A DNA stretch of 64,000 bases from Planctomycetaceae bacterium (GCA_012729315.1 JAAYDI010000032.1:1-64000), one strand, 5' to 3'. Shown: positions 8,722 through 16,654, counted from the stretch's first letter. Notes: generated from the sequence alone by a model not told the origin. Numbers and translations are program-made.

Positions 8722-9585
8722 CTAGGCAGTCCAATCGCGAAGAGACGTCGCGATGGCATCACGCACGTCAGTTAAGCGAAGACCGGCAGCAATTGCCTTG
8801 GAGTTATCGAGAACACAGGATGAACGTGGTGCCCTCGCAGCGACTCTCATGAATTCATCTTCGTCTTCAAAGAACTGAAAGGTACGCATCGGCGCAATCG
8901 TGCTTTGGAGCATGGCAGCCACTTCAGACGTTTGGACGCTGCCGCTGTTCGTCACGTGGTAGATTCCGAAGGGTAACCGCAGCTTCCAGCAGTCCAGGCA
9001 TGCCATGATGAATTCGTCGAGATGCGACAAACTGTTGCGTACATCAAGCAATCTCTCGTAGGACAACAGTTTCGTGAGGAGGTTCTTCGGATGACTGACG
9101 TGGTTGAATGGCATGCGGCCGCGCCAGACGTAGCATTCACGATTTCCAGCAAGGACTTCCTCGCCTAATGCTTTTGTTCCCGAGTAGAAACTGCAATGGT
9201 TAGAACGAAACGTGAAATTCGGCAGATCTGTTTCCTGGAATCCTCGGCCGCGATTTGTCCCGGCGTAGATGCAGCCGCTGGACACATGCCCCCACGGAAT
9301 CCCAGATCGCTCACAGGCCTGACCAATTCGGCCGGGCAACACACTGTTTGCGTACAGACATTCGTGCTTCTCATCCTCACACGCGTCCACGTTTGGCTGA
9401 CCAGCAAACCCGGCGGCGTTGATGAGAAAATCGGCAGGCACGTCTAATATCAATTGCGATAATCGATCCGGATCGTAGTAATCGAGGTAGCGTCGTGAAA
9501 CGGCGACGTGCTCTTCATTACGGACACACAAGTGACGAACGAATGCTTGCCCGATGAATCCTGTGGCACCAACTACAATGATCAT
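8722..9585 (-). CDS. NAD(P)-dependent sugar epimerase / RmlD-like reductase
   Basis: 287 residues, extended short-chain dehydrogenase fold. The N-terminal Rossmann motif GATGFIG (residues 6-12) binds NAD(P). LINAAGFAGQPNVDACE and the YSGTK catalytic Tyr/Lys motif resemble dTDP-4-dehydrorhamnose reductase and related nucleotide-sugar epimerases. A late HVTNSGSVQTSEV segment is typical of RmlD-like proteins. It converges on the two glycosyltransferase genes, in keeping with a surface-glycan locus. The exact nucleotide-sugar substrate cannot be told from sequence. No strong ribosome-binding site was seen. Confidence 0.82.
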   Translation of the reverse strand: MIIVVGATGFIGQAFVRHLCVRNEEHVAVSRRYLDYYDPDRLSQLILDVPADFLINAAGFAGQPNVDACEDEKHECLYANSVLPGRIGQACERSGIPWGHVSSGCIYAGTNRGRGFQETDLPNFTFRSNHCSFYSGTKALGEEVLAGNRECYVWRGRMPFNHVSHPKNLLTKLLSYERLLDVRNSLSHLDEFIMACLDCWKLRLPFGIYHVTNSGSVQTSEVAAMLQSTIAPMRTFQFFEDEDEFMRVAARAPRSSCVLDNSKAIAAGLRLTDVRDAIATSLRDWTA

Positions 9586-9827
9586 CTGCTATGAAACCCT
9601 CGGTGAACAAGTGCAGCCAGTGTCGCGGCGCTTTTCGGTTCTCGGCTGTTTCCTCCAGCCAGCATTTGCAGGTCAGCGAAATACGTCAATTGTATCAATA
9701 GTGGGCTCAAGAGAGATGCCCCCGCGACGTGATTTAGATGACACGCCAGCAATCGGCATGTATTGCACGATCGAAGGCCATCCAATTGAGTTGCAGTCGG
9801 GCGGTCCACTGGATCCACACCAACCTC

Positions 9828-10235
9828 TTACTTTCGCCGTGTAATGTTGCACACCGTTGGGCGGGAGGGTCGTGCGTGGCTGCGGTGAAACAGACGCCCT
9901 ACCTCTAGGTGACCAAACCTCGCTTGCCATGCGGCAAGCTCGTAGCCGAGGTTCCTGGCGGCGACCGAAAGCGCTTTCGAAACTTTGGAGCACGTCTTGC
10001 GGAGAACGCTGGGGTTAGTCTGCGACAGCTGATACACAACCGGATCGTCTGGGTGGCACGCTTCAGACGCTTTGACGATCTCATTGAGAAACGTGTGACC
10101 CGATTTTGGACCGATCCCAATTCCCTTGAGATCGGGTGGCACGGGCCCGCTTTGAGTCCACTCTTTGCTAAGCCACTCGAGCACGGACAGAAACTCCTGT
10201 TTGCGAACGGGAACGGGAATACTTCGAGCTGGCAT
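9828..10235 (-). CDS. hypothetical protein, 135 aa
   Basis: Start ATG 10235, preceded on its strand by AAAGGAG with seven-base spacing, a strong ribosome-binding site in an otherwise gene-poor stretch. The product is soluble and mixed-charge (MPARSIPVPVRKQEFLSVL; FLNEIVKASEACHPDD; KTCSKVSKALSVAARNLGYEL) with no recognised domain. The last ~25 residues are basic and low-complexity. It may be the last chromosomal gene or the first gene of the mobile element on its right. Confidence 0.5.
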   Translation of the reverse strand: MPARSIPVPVRKQEFLSVLEWLSKEWTQSGPVPPDLKGIGIGPKSGHTFLNEIVKASEACHPDDPVVYQLSQTNPSVLRKTCSKVSKALSVAARNLGYELAAWQARFGHLEVGRLFHRSHARPSRPTVCNITRRK

Positions 10236-11174
10236 GTGTACGCTCCTTTGGCGTGTGGCACAACTTCACGTGCGGTCAGTGGGCTGCAGATGCTATAAAG
10301 TAACGATTGACCGGTGCCCTGCCTCCAGCGTACCCTCCCGCCCTAGCCCCGTCGAGTGATATGGGAATCACAGCGGGTGCGTGGTCTGGCGCCGTTTACG
10401 CCCGCGGACGCGGGGCACTTCGCAGATCGCATTGAGGCGTTCCCCACATAACACTCGAAAGCCCAAAGCGTGTGACGTCGCAGTCACCTGCTGACGACTG
10501 GCGTCTTGGGCGTGTTCGTCGACATCGCGAAAACCGAACTGTCCACTTTCGCGTCTGGTCCCGCTCGGACGCGTCGCCTGGACGGGTAGTATGCGTGATG
10601 ACCGCACACGCATAGCGGCAATGCCGTTATTCTGTCGATCACTCATCGCTGCATTACCGGCAGTGTTACTCGTGTCTTGCGATGTTGTTACCGATCTGTG
10701 TGAAGGGCCTTACCGAGCACGTGTCGAGTCTCGGCATCGTGGGCCCGCGCGATGCCGCGCGCGAACCGGGACGCAAGGCGTTGTGGCAAGGCAATAGGTC
10801 GTCGCGCGGAGCGACGAGTCGACCGATGCGTGTGACATACTCCGGCACGCCGCGATGGGAGTGTTACCGGAACGCGGTTGGAGAGATGTCAGAGGCCGTG
10901 AGCCCGTCGGCACCAAATAGAACAGCGTTATGCGCAGGGATGTTACCGATGGCTCACACGCGATCCGGATTAGCGCAAAAAGTGCAAGAACAACAACAAT
11001 GCAAGCGAGCATTGACCGACCGTCGCGGAGTGCGATGCTTCCTCTGGAATTTGGCATGGACTCCCGAGTGTGTCAGGCGATTGTCCGTTGCGTGACGCTG
11101 GGCGCGAGTGGTATCGCGATGGGTTGGAACGTTGAAGAGTGTGAGTTCGTTTGGCCAACAGGCCTTCGTGGATG

Positions 11175-11483
11175 ATGGCGACCGATGGTCTTCGACGTCC
11201 GTTCGCGGGTGGCGTACGTGTGGTCGCGATCACTTCGAAGTGGTTCATCGTGTTGCGTGGAAACGGGGCAGCGGATATGTGGCCCAGTCCGATGAAGTTG
11301 AGCCGCAGGCTGAGTGCGGAGGCCGAATTCCGCGCGAGCAACTCGATTCGGAGATGCGCTATGCAGAGCGGTCCGAAGGTTCTCGAGTTTGTGGTGCCCA
11401 ATGGAACCTACTGCGTGGACGCGGCTGACTTGGAAGCCGCCAGAAGCGGGGTCCCAACGGGGGAGTACCACAACCCCAAGTAG
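11175..11483 (+). CDS. possible small hypothetical protein
   Basis: From ATG 11175 (or 11172) a 102-residue frame ends in VVPNGTYCVDAADLEAARSG then VPTGEYHNPK. The C-terminal half has protein-like composition and the downstream hairpin could end its transcript. No good ribosome-binding site precedes it and the N-terminal half is arginine-rich in a way seen in spurious frames. It is the nearest upstream small frame to the E2/E1 genes, so it was considered as a ubiquitin-like modifier. It has no C-terminal diglycine and no clear beta-grasp pattern. Confidence 0.3.
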   Translation: MATDGLRRPFAGGVRVVAITSKWFIVLRGNGAADMWPSPMKLSRRLSAEAEFRASNSIRRCAMQSGPKVLEFVVPNGTYCVDAADLEAARSGVPTGEYHNPK

Positions 11484-11554
11484 TGGGGCTGGGCGGGTAT
11501 TACGCCCTGTGATCGTGCAGTTGCCAAAGGCCCGCGAGGGCCAGGCAGCGCGGT

Positions 11555-11587
11555 GGTGGGCGGACGCCTCTGAGGCGTCCGCCCACC
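11555..11587. terminator. perfect 15-bp hairpin, terminator-like
   Basis: GGTGGGCGGACGCCT and its exact reverse complement are separated by a 3-base loop (CTG). The stem is G+C-rich and perfectly symmetric. The following bases (TTGTCCC) lack a T run, so it may be a palindromic repeat element or a processing/bidirectional signal rather than a classical intrinsic terminator. It lies 61 bases before the first E2-like gene. Confidence 0.5.
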
Positions 11588-11648
11588 TTGTCCCACGAAC
11601 TACCGGCGCGGCAACGCGGTGTCAATCGTGCTCATCAGGAGTCAGGTT

Positions 11649-12026
11649 ATGACATACGCCGAGGAGGTGATGATCAAAGCGAATCGAAATGGGTTGATCG
11701 GCGTGGAGGATGACGGCACGGTCGTGATGATTGAAGACGTTTCGGATCCGGATGGAAGGATGTATCGCCTGGAGTACCGCTGTACGGCGGACGCCAAACA
11801 CGCGATCGCGTTCTGCCGGCATAACCCGTGGGGCGGCGTGCAAGGCAACGAGGACTATGACGTCGGGCATGTTTCGGAGTCGGGGTTCATTTGCCTGGGG
11901 CCGGAGCATCGCGGCCAAAGAGTGATCGACTCGCCCTATCCGTTGATGTTCGCGATTCGGCGGGCTCGGTTTTGGGTGACGGCCTTTTCGGTGCTCAAGG
12001 AAACGGGTCGGTTTCCTCTGCCCTGA
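11649..12026 (+). CDS. E2-like (UBC-fold) ubiquitin-conjugating protein 1
   Basis: 125 residues. Start ATG 11649 with AGGAG seven bases upstream. The C-terminal half carries an E2-type signature: His74, then GFICLG with Cys82 in the place of the E2 catalytic cysteine, then DSPYPLMFAIRRARFW, comparable to the SP..T..T helix region after the E2 active site. By family knowledge an E2 accepts a ubiquitin-like protein from an E1 as a thioester. It is a clear paralogue of the next gene (shared DVSD/DFSD, RLEY, AIAFCR.NPWG, ICLG, RRARFW.). It heads a tight operon with the JAB-E1 gene. The E2 call is inferred from motif plus context; a structure search would settle it. Confidence 0.68.
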   Translation: MTYAEEVMIKANRNGLIGVEDDGTVVMIEDVSDPDGRMYRLEYRCTADAKHAIAFCRHNPWGGVQGNEDYDVGHVSESGFICLGPEHRGQRVIDSPYPLMFAIRRARFWVTAFSVLKETGRFPLP

Positions 12027-12036
12027 GGTGCTGACG

Positions 12037-12495
12037 ATGCGATCGATTTGGACGTGGCTCGGTCATTGGCTTTCAGGTCGCGGCGGCGAAGGCACGTCGG
12101 GCGCTGTGGTTTTCCGTGACGCGGCGGGCACAGCGCGGAGACACGAAACGCGGGCATCGCAGATCATGCGGCGCTTGAATCGCCACGCGCTGATCCTGGA
12201 GCAAGGGCGGGTGGTGTACATGGTCGAGGATTTTTCTGACAGCGACGGCAGGCTATTTCGCCTGGAGTATCAAGCGACGCCAGACGGGAGGCGGGCCATC
12301 GCGTTCTGCCGGTTCAATCCCTGGGGCGCCGGGGGTGACATGCACCTGTACGGGGACGGGCAAATTTGCCTTGGACGCCATGGAATCGGGCTGCAGGATT
12401 CGCCGTTCGATCTGGACACCGCCGTGCGGCGGGCACGTTTCTGGTGCGTGGCAGTGAGCGTGTATCACGAAACGGGAAGTTTCCCCAATGTCTAA
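12037..12495 (+). CDS. E2-like (UBC-fold) ubiquitin-conjugating protein 2
   Basis: 152 residues. Start ATG 12037, with GAGGTG six bases upstream; that site overlaps the stop codon of E2-like 1, suggesting coupled translation. It repeats the paralogue pattern with His103 and Cys111 (GDGQICLG), followed by DSPFDLDTAVRRARFW. It has an extra ~30-residue N-terminus (IWTWLGHWLSG then a Gly-rich stretch) that the first copy lacks and that could be a short membrane-associated or partner-binding helix. The next gene's ribosome-binding site lies just after its stop. Two divergent E2-like copies in tandem may serve different targets or form a heterodimer; this is inference. Confidence 0.7.
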   Translation: MRSIWTWLGHWLSGRGGEGTSGAVVFRDAAGTARRHETRASQIMRRLNRHALILEQGRVVYMVEDFSDSDGRLFRLEYQATPDGRRAIAFCRFNPWGAGGDMHLYGDGQICLGRHGIGLQDSPFDLDTAVRRARFWCVAVSVYHETGSFPNV

Positions 12496-12511
12496 CGGAG
12501 GTTTACTGGCG

Positions 12512-14221
12512 ATGTGTGAACGAATTAGGCGGAGGACGTGGAGAGATTGCCGTGACGAGCCGGCGAGTGCGTTACATGCGCCGGGCTGGCGAGCAGAGGA
12601 GCATCCGGAGTTTCCGCGTGCGCCCTTCGACATGTGTTTCACCCCCGAGGCGTTGCTGGAAACGCTGGGGACGGTCGGGGCGTTACCCCCGGAGAGCGGA
12701 GCGAAGGGCTTCGGTCCCATGGATCGACTCGGCTTCGATCGAATCGAATTCGACGTCCGAGGCTCGGCGGATGGTGGGGTGGGAGTGTACCGTCCCAACG
12801 TGGACTGGGGGAACGAACGCTGTCGCTACCATTTGAGCGTTCCGAAGGCAGTGAAAAGGGTGTGGACGGGGGACATCCATAGCCATCCCGGCTCGGAGGG
12901 AGTTCCGTCCGGGGGCGTGGGGCCGGCAATGGGTGATTTGGCATACGTGGAAGAGGTGTTCGCGATGAACGAGGCGATGCTCTATTTCCTGATCCCGATT
13001 CTGACGGCCACCGGCACGGATGAGGTGGTGATCCATCCTTGGGTGTGCCATCGCGAGTCGGGACTGATGATTGCCACCGTGCGGGTGGTGGAAAGGGAGC
13101 AGTTTCCGGTGCGCGAATTCAATCCCGTGTGGTTGGCGTCGCAGCGAAAGACCGTCATCGCGCTGGGCGACGTCGTGGAGAACGGCAGTCAGCGGGAAGA
13201 GGCTGCGGCCTCGCACGACTGGGAACACAAGGGAGTTCGCGCGGGCCTCGAGACGCGGGAGATGGAAGACGAGACGGTGGACCAGATGCATCGTCGGCGG
13301 TACAGGCTCCGATTGGATGGCATTGTATCGCCGGAGTTCTCCGGCAAATCGGCGTCGGTGGTGGGTGTCGGCGCGGGGAGCTGTGCCGTCGAAAAGCTCG
13401 CTCGGTTTTCGCTCCGACAAATCAGGCTGTGCGACTTCGATCGCGTCGAGATCGAAAACCTCTCGCGAACATGCTTTACGTATCCGGATGCATGTGCGCG
13501 AAGGTTGAAGGTTGATGCGATGCGGGACCGGCTCAGTTGGGTAAACCCCTTCGTGGATGTCGTAACCTACCCGACAAATATCACCAGCTTATCCGATGAC
13601 GCGGTGGCATCGATGTTCGAGGGCGTGGATTTGGTGGTCGCCGGGACCGACAGCTTCGCGGCGCAGGCGTTGATCAACAAACTGACGTACGATCTGTCGA
13701 TTCCGACCGTCTTTGTCGGGATTCATGCGGATGCCGCCGGAGGGCGCATCGTATGGACGGTTCCGGGGATGACTCCCTGTTATCGCTGCGTGGCACACGA
13801 TCGGTTCGAGGCGGCGAAACGCTTGGGTAAAAAGGCGCTTGATTTGCCGGCGGCGCGGGGCTCGCTCGTCGATTGTCAGTTCGTGGATCTGGTGGCGCTG
13901 AAAGTCTGCCTCGCCATTCTCGAGCGAGGTAGGGACTCGATCATGGGTCGGTTTTTCGACCACATGGGCCTGCGCAATGAGATCGTGGTCCGCTGCGACC
14001 CGACGTACGAGTGGGGGAACCGATTGTGGGATGCGATTCTTGGCGATCTGCCCACGACCCCCAAGGATTTCGCGAGGGAGATTCGCGATGCGGGATTGTT
14101 TGCGATGGATACGCTCTGGATGCGAGGCACGCGATTCCCGGATTGCCCGGTGTGTGGGCGCCGGAAGACGGGTCAGGTCGGAAGCGAAGGAAAGGGACAA
14201 GTCGACAGAAGAGGACACTAG
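12512..14221 (+). CDS. JAB/MPN protease fused to E1 (ThiF/MoeB-like) activating enzyme
   Basis: 569 residues from ATG 12512, chosen because GGAGGT (12497-12502) lies nine bases upstream; an earlier ATG at 12488 lacks one. Residues ~40-200 form a JAB metalloprotease: Glu61 (ESGAKGFGP), His123-x-His125-Pro, Ser133 and Asp142. Residues ~255-550 form an E1 adenylating domain: GVGAGS (285-290), CDFDRVEIENLSR (307-319), Lys333, AGTD (377-380), and a zinc-ribbon pair Cys423/Cys426 with Cys545/Cys548. The JAB half would trim or remove a ubiquitin-like tag; the E1 half would activate it with ATP and pass it to the E2-like proteins upstream. The transferring cysteine is not certain. Ser133 to Asp142 spacing is longer than the usual S-x2-D. 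Confidence 0.88.
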   Translation: MCERIRRRTWRDCRDEPASALHAPGWRAEEHPEFPRAPFDMCFTPEALLETLGTVGALPPESGAKGFGPMDRLGFDRIEFDVRGSADGGVGVYRPNVDWGNERCRYHLSVPKAVKRVWTGDIHSHPGSEGVPSGGVGPAMGDLAYVEEVFAMNEAMLYFLIPILTATGTDEVVIHPWVCHRESGLMIATVRVVEREQFPVREFNPVWLASQRKTVIALGDVVENGSQREEAAASHDWEHKGVRAGLETREMEDETVDQMHRRRYRLRLDGIVSPEFSGKSASVVGVGAGSCAVEKLARFSLRQIRLCDFDRVEIENLSRTCFTYPDACARRLKVDAMRDRLSWVNPFVDVVTYPTNITSLSDDAVASMFEGVDLVVAGTDSFAAQALINKLTYDLSIPTVFVGIHADAAGGRIVWTVPGMTPCYRCVAHDRFEAAKRLGKKALDLPAARGSLVDCQFVDLVALKVCLAILERGRDSIMGRFFDHMGLRNEIVVRCDPTYEWGNRLWDAILGDLPTTPKDFAREIRDAGLFAMDTLWMRGTRFPDCPVCGRRKTGQVGSEGKGQVDRRGH

Positions 14222-14367
14222 CGAGCAGGCGGTAACTCGCGCCTCCGATCCGCGGTCGCGGAAGCGCATCCGATTCTTGTCTCGCGTGCAGGTGCTGTTG
14301 CAGTGGAGGGTGGTTCGTTCGTGGTCGCCCGTGACGGCGATGAGTTGGTCCTTTGTAGGTCGGAACG

Positions 14368-15525
14368 ATGCGGCTGAATGATGTGGGAATGTTGGAGAAG
14401 AATCAGCTGGCGGCCCGCTACCGGGAGCGGGGCGTCGTATTTGTTCCAGAGGTACAACTGCCCAATTGTTTCGAGCCGGCACGTGCGGACTTCGTGTTCG
14501 TAGAATCGGGCATTCAGTGCGAGGTGTTCGTGGGGGCCGATGTCGTCTACCGCGGAGCAGACGCGACGTGGCAAGCGTGCCTGGCACACGGTCACGCACT
14601 GCGACACACTCGCCTGCTCGGCGCCGTGCAAGGCGACCTCTTCTCGGGCTGGAACTTCGCCGTGAAGATGTTGGAGCGAGCGGGCGGGGAGTTTATCGAC
14701 GAGGAGGAAACGGCCGGAGTGGATGGCGCGTCGGTTGATGGGGAGCGGGGAGAGGCCGCGACATCCGTCCCGCCGTCGCGAGGTTGGCTGATTGATCTTA
14801 CGGCGAGGGCCCCGGAGGAGGTGAGCCCTCTTGTGGGTCGAGAAAGCGAGTTGAAGCAGTTGAAGACGTGCCTTTTGCGCAAGAACAAGGGGAGCGTGGT
14901 GGTGCTGGGGATGCCGGGCGTGGGCAAGACGTCGTTCGTTTTAGAACTCGCGCGGCAAATCGCCCAAGACCAGAATGTGCCGCCCGGGATTCGCGGCACA
15001 GCGGTATACGATGTTCCGCTGGGACGTCTCCGGGACTCGGCGCGAGGAATGGCCGACATCGAGCGTGTGGGGCGCGAGATGTTGACGAAGCCGGGGCGAC
15101 CATTGTTCTTCCTCGATGAAATCCATCAACTGGTGGACCCTGTGTTCCAGCCTCTTCGCGAACTATTGAAACCGCCCTTGGCGAACGGGTCGTTGCGTGT
15201 GATCGGTGCGACAACGCCGATTGAGTGGCACCAGGTGAGGGACCAAGCGTTCAAGCGGCGATTTGTCGAGTTGGTATTGCGCGAACCGTCGCCGTCGGAC
15301 GCTGTTGAGATGGTGAAGGCCTGGGTAGCGGCTTTGGCGAGCCATCATGAACTTGACATCAGCGAGGCTGTCGTGCGCGAAGCGGTGATGCTGGCGGCGC
15401 GCTACCTGCCGTCACGGCAATTTCCCGATAAGGCGATCGATCTGCTTGACCAGGCGGCCTCTCTGCAACGAATGAGTGAAGCGGGGCATGACGCAGCGGT
15501 GGGAGACTCGGATGCCGGCACTTAA
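14368..15525 (+). CDS. Hsp100/ClpB-like D1 AAA+ subunit (split unfoldase, first half)
   Basis: 385 residues. Residues 1-135 are an unrecognised N-domain plus acidic linker, not a Clp N-domain. Residues ~150-370 align with ClpA/ClpB nucleotide-binding domain 1: VGRESEL, Walker A GMPGVGKT (181-188), Walker B LFFLDE (246-251), GATT sensor 1 (280-283), arginines 297-298, and FPDKAIDLLDQAA in the small subdomain. The protein ends where ClpB's coiled-coil M-domain would begin. The position of the D1 pore loop (KYRG in ClpB) reads SARG, without the substrate-gripping tyrosine. The gene starts 146 bases after the JAB-E1 gene and overlaps the D2 gene by 14 bases. Confidence 0.86.
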   Translation: MRLNDVGMLEKNQLAARYRERGVVFVPEVQLPNCFEPARADFVFVESGIQCEVFVGADVVYRGADATWQACLAHGHALRHTRLLGAVQGDLFSGWNFAVKMLERAGGEFIDEEETAGVDGASVDGERGEAATSVPPSRGWLIDLTARAPEEVSPLVGRESELKQLKTCLLRKNKGSVVVLGMPGVGKTSFVLELARQIAQDQNVPPGIRGTAVYDVPLGRLRDSARGMADIERVGREMLTKPGRPLFFLDEIHQLVDPVFQPLRELLKPPLANGSLRVIGATTPIEWHQVRDQAFKRRFVELVLREPSPSDAVEMVKAWVAALASHHELDISEAVVREAVMLAARYLPSRQFPDKAIDLLDQAASLQRMSEAGHDAAVGDSDAGT

Positions 15526-16654
15526 TCGACAGTTTCTCTATGAGGCGGTGGCGACGCAGGCCGGGATTCCACAGGCGCTGCTTGACACCGGGCAAGTCGC
15601 AGCGGCGGTGGAGCAATTTGTCACGCGGGCATCTGAATATCTCGTCGGCCAGGGCGACGTGCTGGAGCGACTTGGATGCGTTGTCCAGTCGCGGATGGAC
15701 GAGCGCCGCACGGGCTGGAACCAGGCGGTGGAGACAAGTCACGCCAACTGGGACACCAGGCCCTGGGCAAGCGTTCTGGCCCTGGGACCCAGTGGGACGG
15801 GGAAGACGGAAACGGCCAGATTGTTGGCCGATGGCATATTCGACGGACGGTTGATCTCGCTTCATTGCAGTGAGGTGGGGCCGGAATCGCCGCACGCCGT
15901 CGCGATGTGGACCGGGGCGCCACCCGGATATGTGGGGCATGGCACGGGCGGGGTATTGACCAACGGGCTTCGGCAGCACCGAACGGCAGTCATTCTGTTC
16001 GACGAAATCGAGAAGGCCGCTCGGGGGGTCGTCGACCACGTGCTGCTTCCGTTGCTCGGCGAGGGAACGGTGACGGACCGGAACACGGGTGAGACGCTTT
16101 GGGCGACGGATTGCGTTGTGTTCTGCACCAGCAATCTGGGAAGTGAGGCGCACGCGGGATCGACAAGTGCCGGTCCCAGTGACGGAAACGGGAGTGGTGA
16201 GGAGGAAGGGGAAGCCCGAAAGATATTATCGCGGTTTCTCCGCTCAGAGGTCGTGTCGCGCTTCCACGTCGTGTTGACTTACCGTCCGCTCGATCGCGAT
16301 GGACGGTGGCAACTGTGGTCGTTCCTGGAAGACGACCTTGTCGCGAAGGTGGGCGACAACGCGCGCGTGACGCTTGATCGTGTTGCGAGGAACGTCGTGG
16401 AACGGCGATTGGAGTGCGTGGGCGGAAACGCGCGCGGCGTGCAAGATCTGTTTCGTGATCAGGTCCTGCCGCTGCTGGCTGGGCGAGAAGTGGGAGAACA
16501 CCTGCACATTACGGCTGACGCGTCCGGTCGGTTGCAGCGCGCGGGTGACCTCCACGCGGAGCGTCAGGGAGGAAGCCCGCATGACGATACCGCGTGGGTC
16601 ATCGATTCCGGTACGTGCAGAGGAAGAAGTCGCAAAGCGGGAAGGGGTGCGTGA
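15512..16654 (+). CDS. Hsp100/ClpB-like D2 AAA+ subunit (split unfoldase, second half)
   Basis: 380 residues. Start ATG 15512, with GTGGGAG about six bases upstream, inside the end of the D1 gene, so the two are translationally coupled. The N-terminus (VATQAGIP, then LVGQ) matches the start of ClpB domain 2 just after the M-domain. It has Walker A GPSGTGKT (92-99), pore loop GAPPGYVG with aromatic Tyr140, Walker B ILFDE (161-165), TSNLGS sensor 1, SRF arginine finger (Arg250) and GNARG sensor 2 (Arg308). The loop after sensor 1, where ClpA carries its ClpP-binding IGL, is a flexible Gly/Ser/Glu stretch, so a ClpB-like role without ClpP is favoured. Confidence 0.88.
   Translation: MPALNRQFLYEAVATQAGIPQALLDTGQVAAAVEQFVTRASEYLVGQGDVLERLGCVVQSRMDERRTGWNQAVETSHANWDTRPWASVLALGPSGTGKTETARLLADGIFDGRLISLHCSEVGPESPHAVAMWTGAPPGYVGHGTGGVLTNGLRQHRTAVILFDEIEKAARGVVDHVLLPLLGEGTVTDRNTGETLWATDCVVFCTSNLGSEAHAGSTSAGPSDGNGSGEEEGEARKILSRFLRSEVVSRFHVVLTYRPLDRDGRWQLWSFLEDDLVAKVGDNARVTLDRVARNVVERRLECVGGNARGVQDLFRDQVLPLLAGREVGEHLHITADASGRLQRAGDLHAERQGGSPHDDTAWVIDSGTCRGRSRKAGRGA

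Larger units (their letters stand above)
10236..11618. other. gene-poor stretch upstream of the ubiquitin-like operon
   Basis: Several overlapping short frames exist on both strands, but none has a ribosome-binding site and recognisable protein together; one weak candidate (11175-11483) is listed separately. The stretch holds three copies of TGTTACCG in 263 bases (10686-10693, 10862-10869, 10941-10948) and a perfect hairpin at 11555-11587. It probably contains the left end of the mobile element and the promoter of the following operon. No copy of the tRNA-Arg 3' end was found here by eye. Confidence 0.5.

Noticed and set aside
9779-9792. Short match (ATCCAATTG) to tRNA-Arg as a left attachment site
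   Set aside because: Only nine bases, and it matches the 5' half of the tRNA rather than the 3' end expected for integration.
11175-11483. Ubiquitin-like modifier candidate
   Set aside because: No beta-grasp pattern or diglycine near the end and no ribosome-binding site; kept only as a low-confidence hypothetical.
12488-12511. Alternative earlier start for the JAB-E1 gene
   Set aside because: It would place GGAGGT inside the coding region and leave the start without a ribosome-binding site; ATG 12512 fits better.
11649-14221. PRTRC cassette (plasmid ThiF/ParB-related genes)
   Set aside because: No ParB-related gene or other PRTRC members are present, and here the JAB and E1 are fused.
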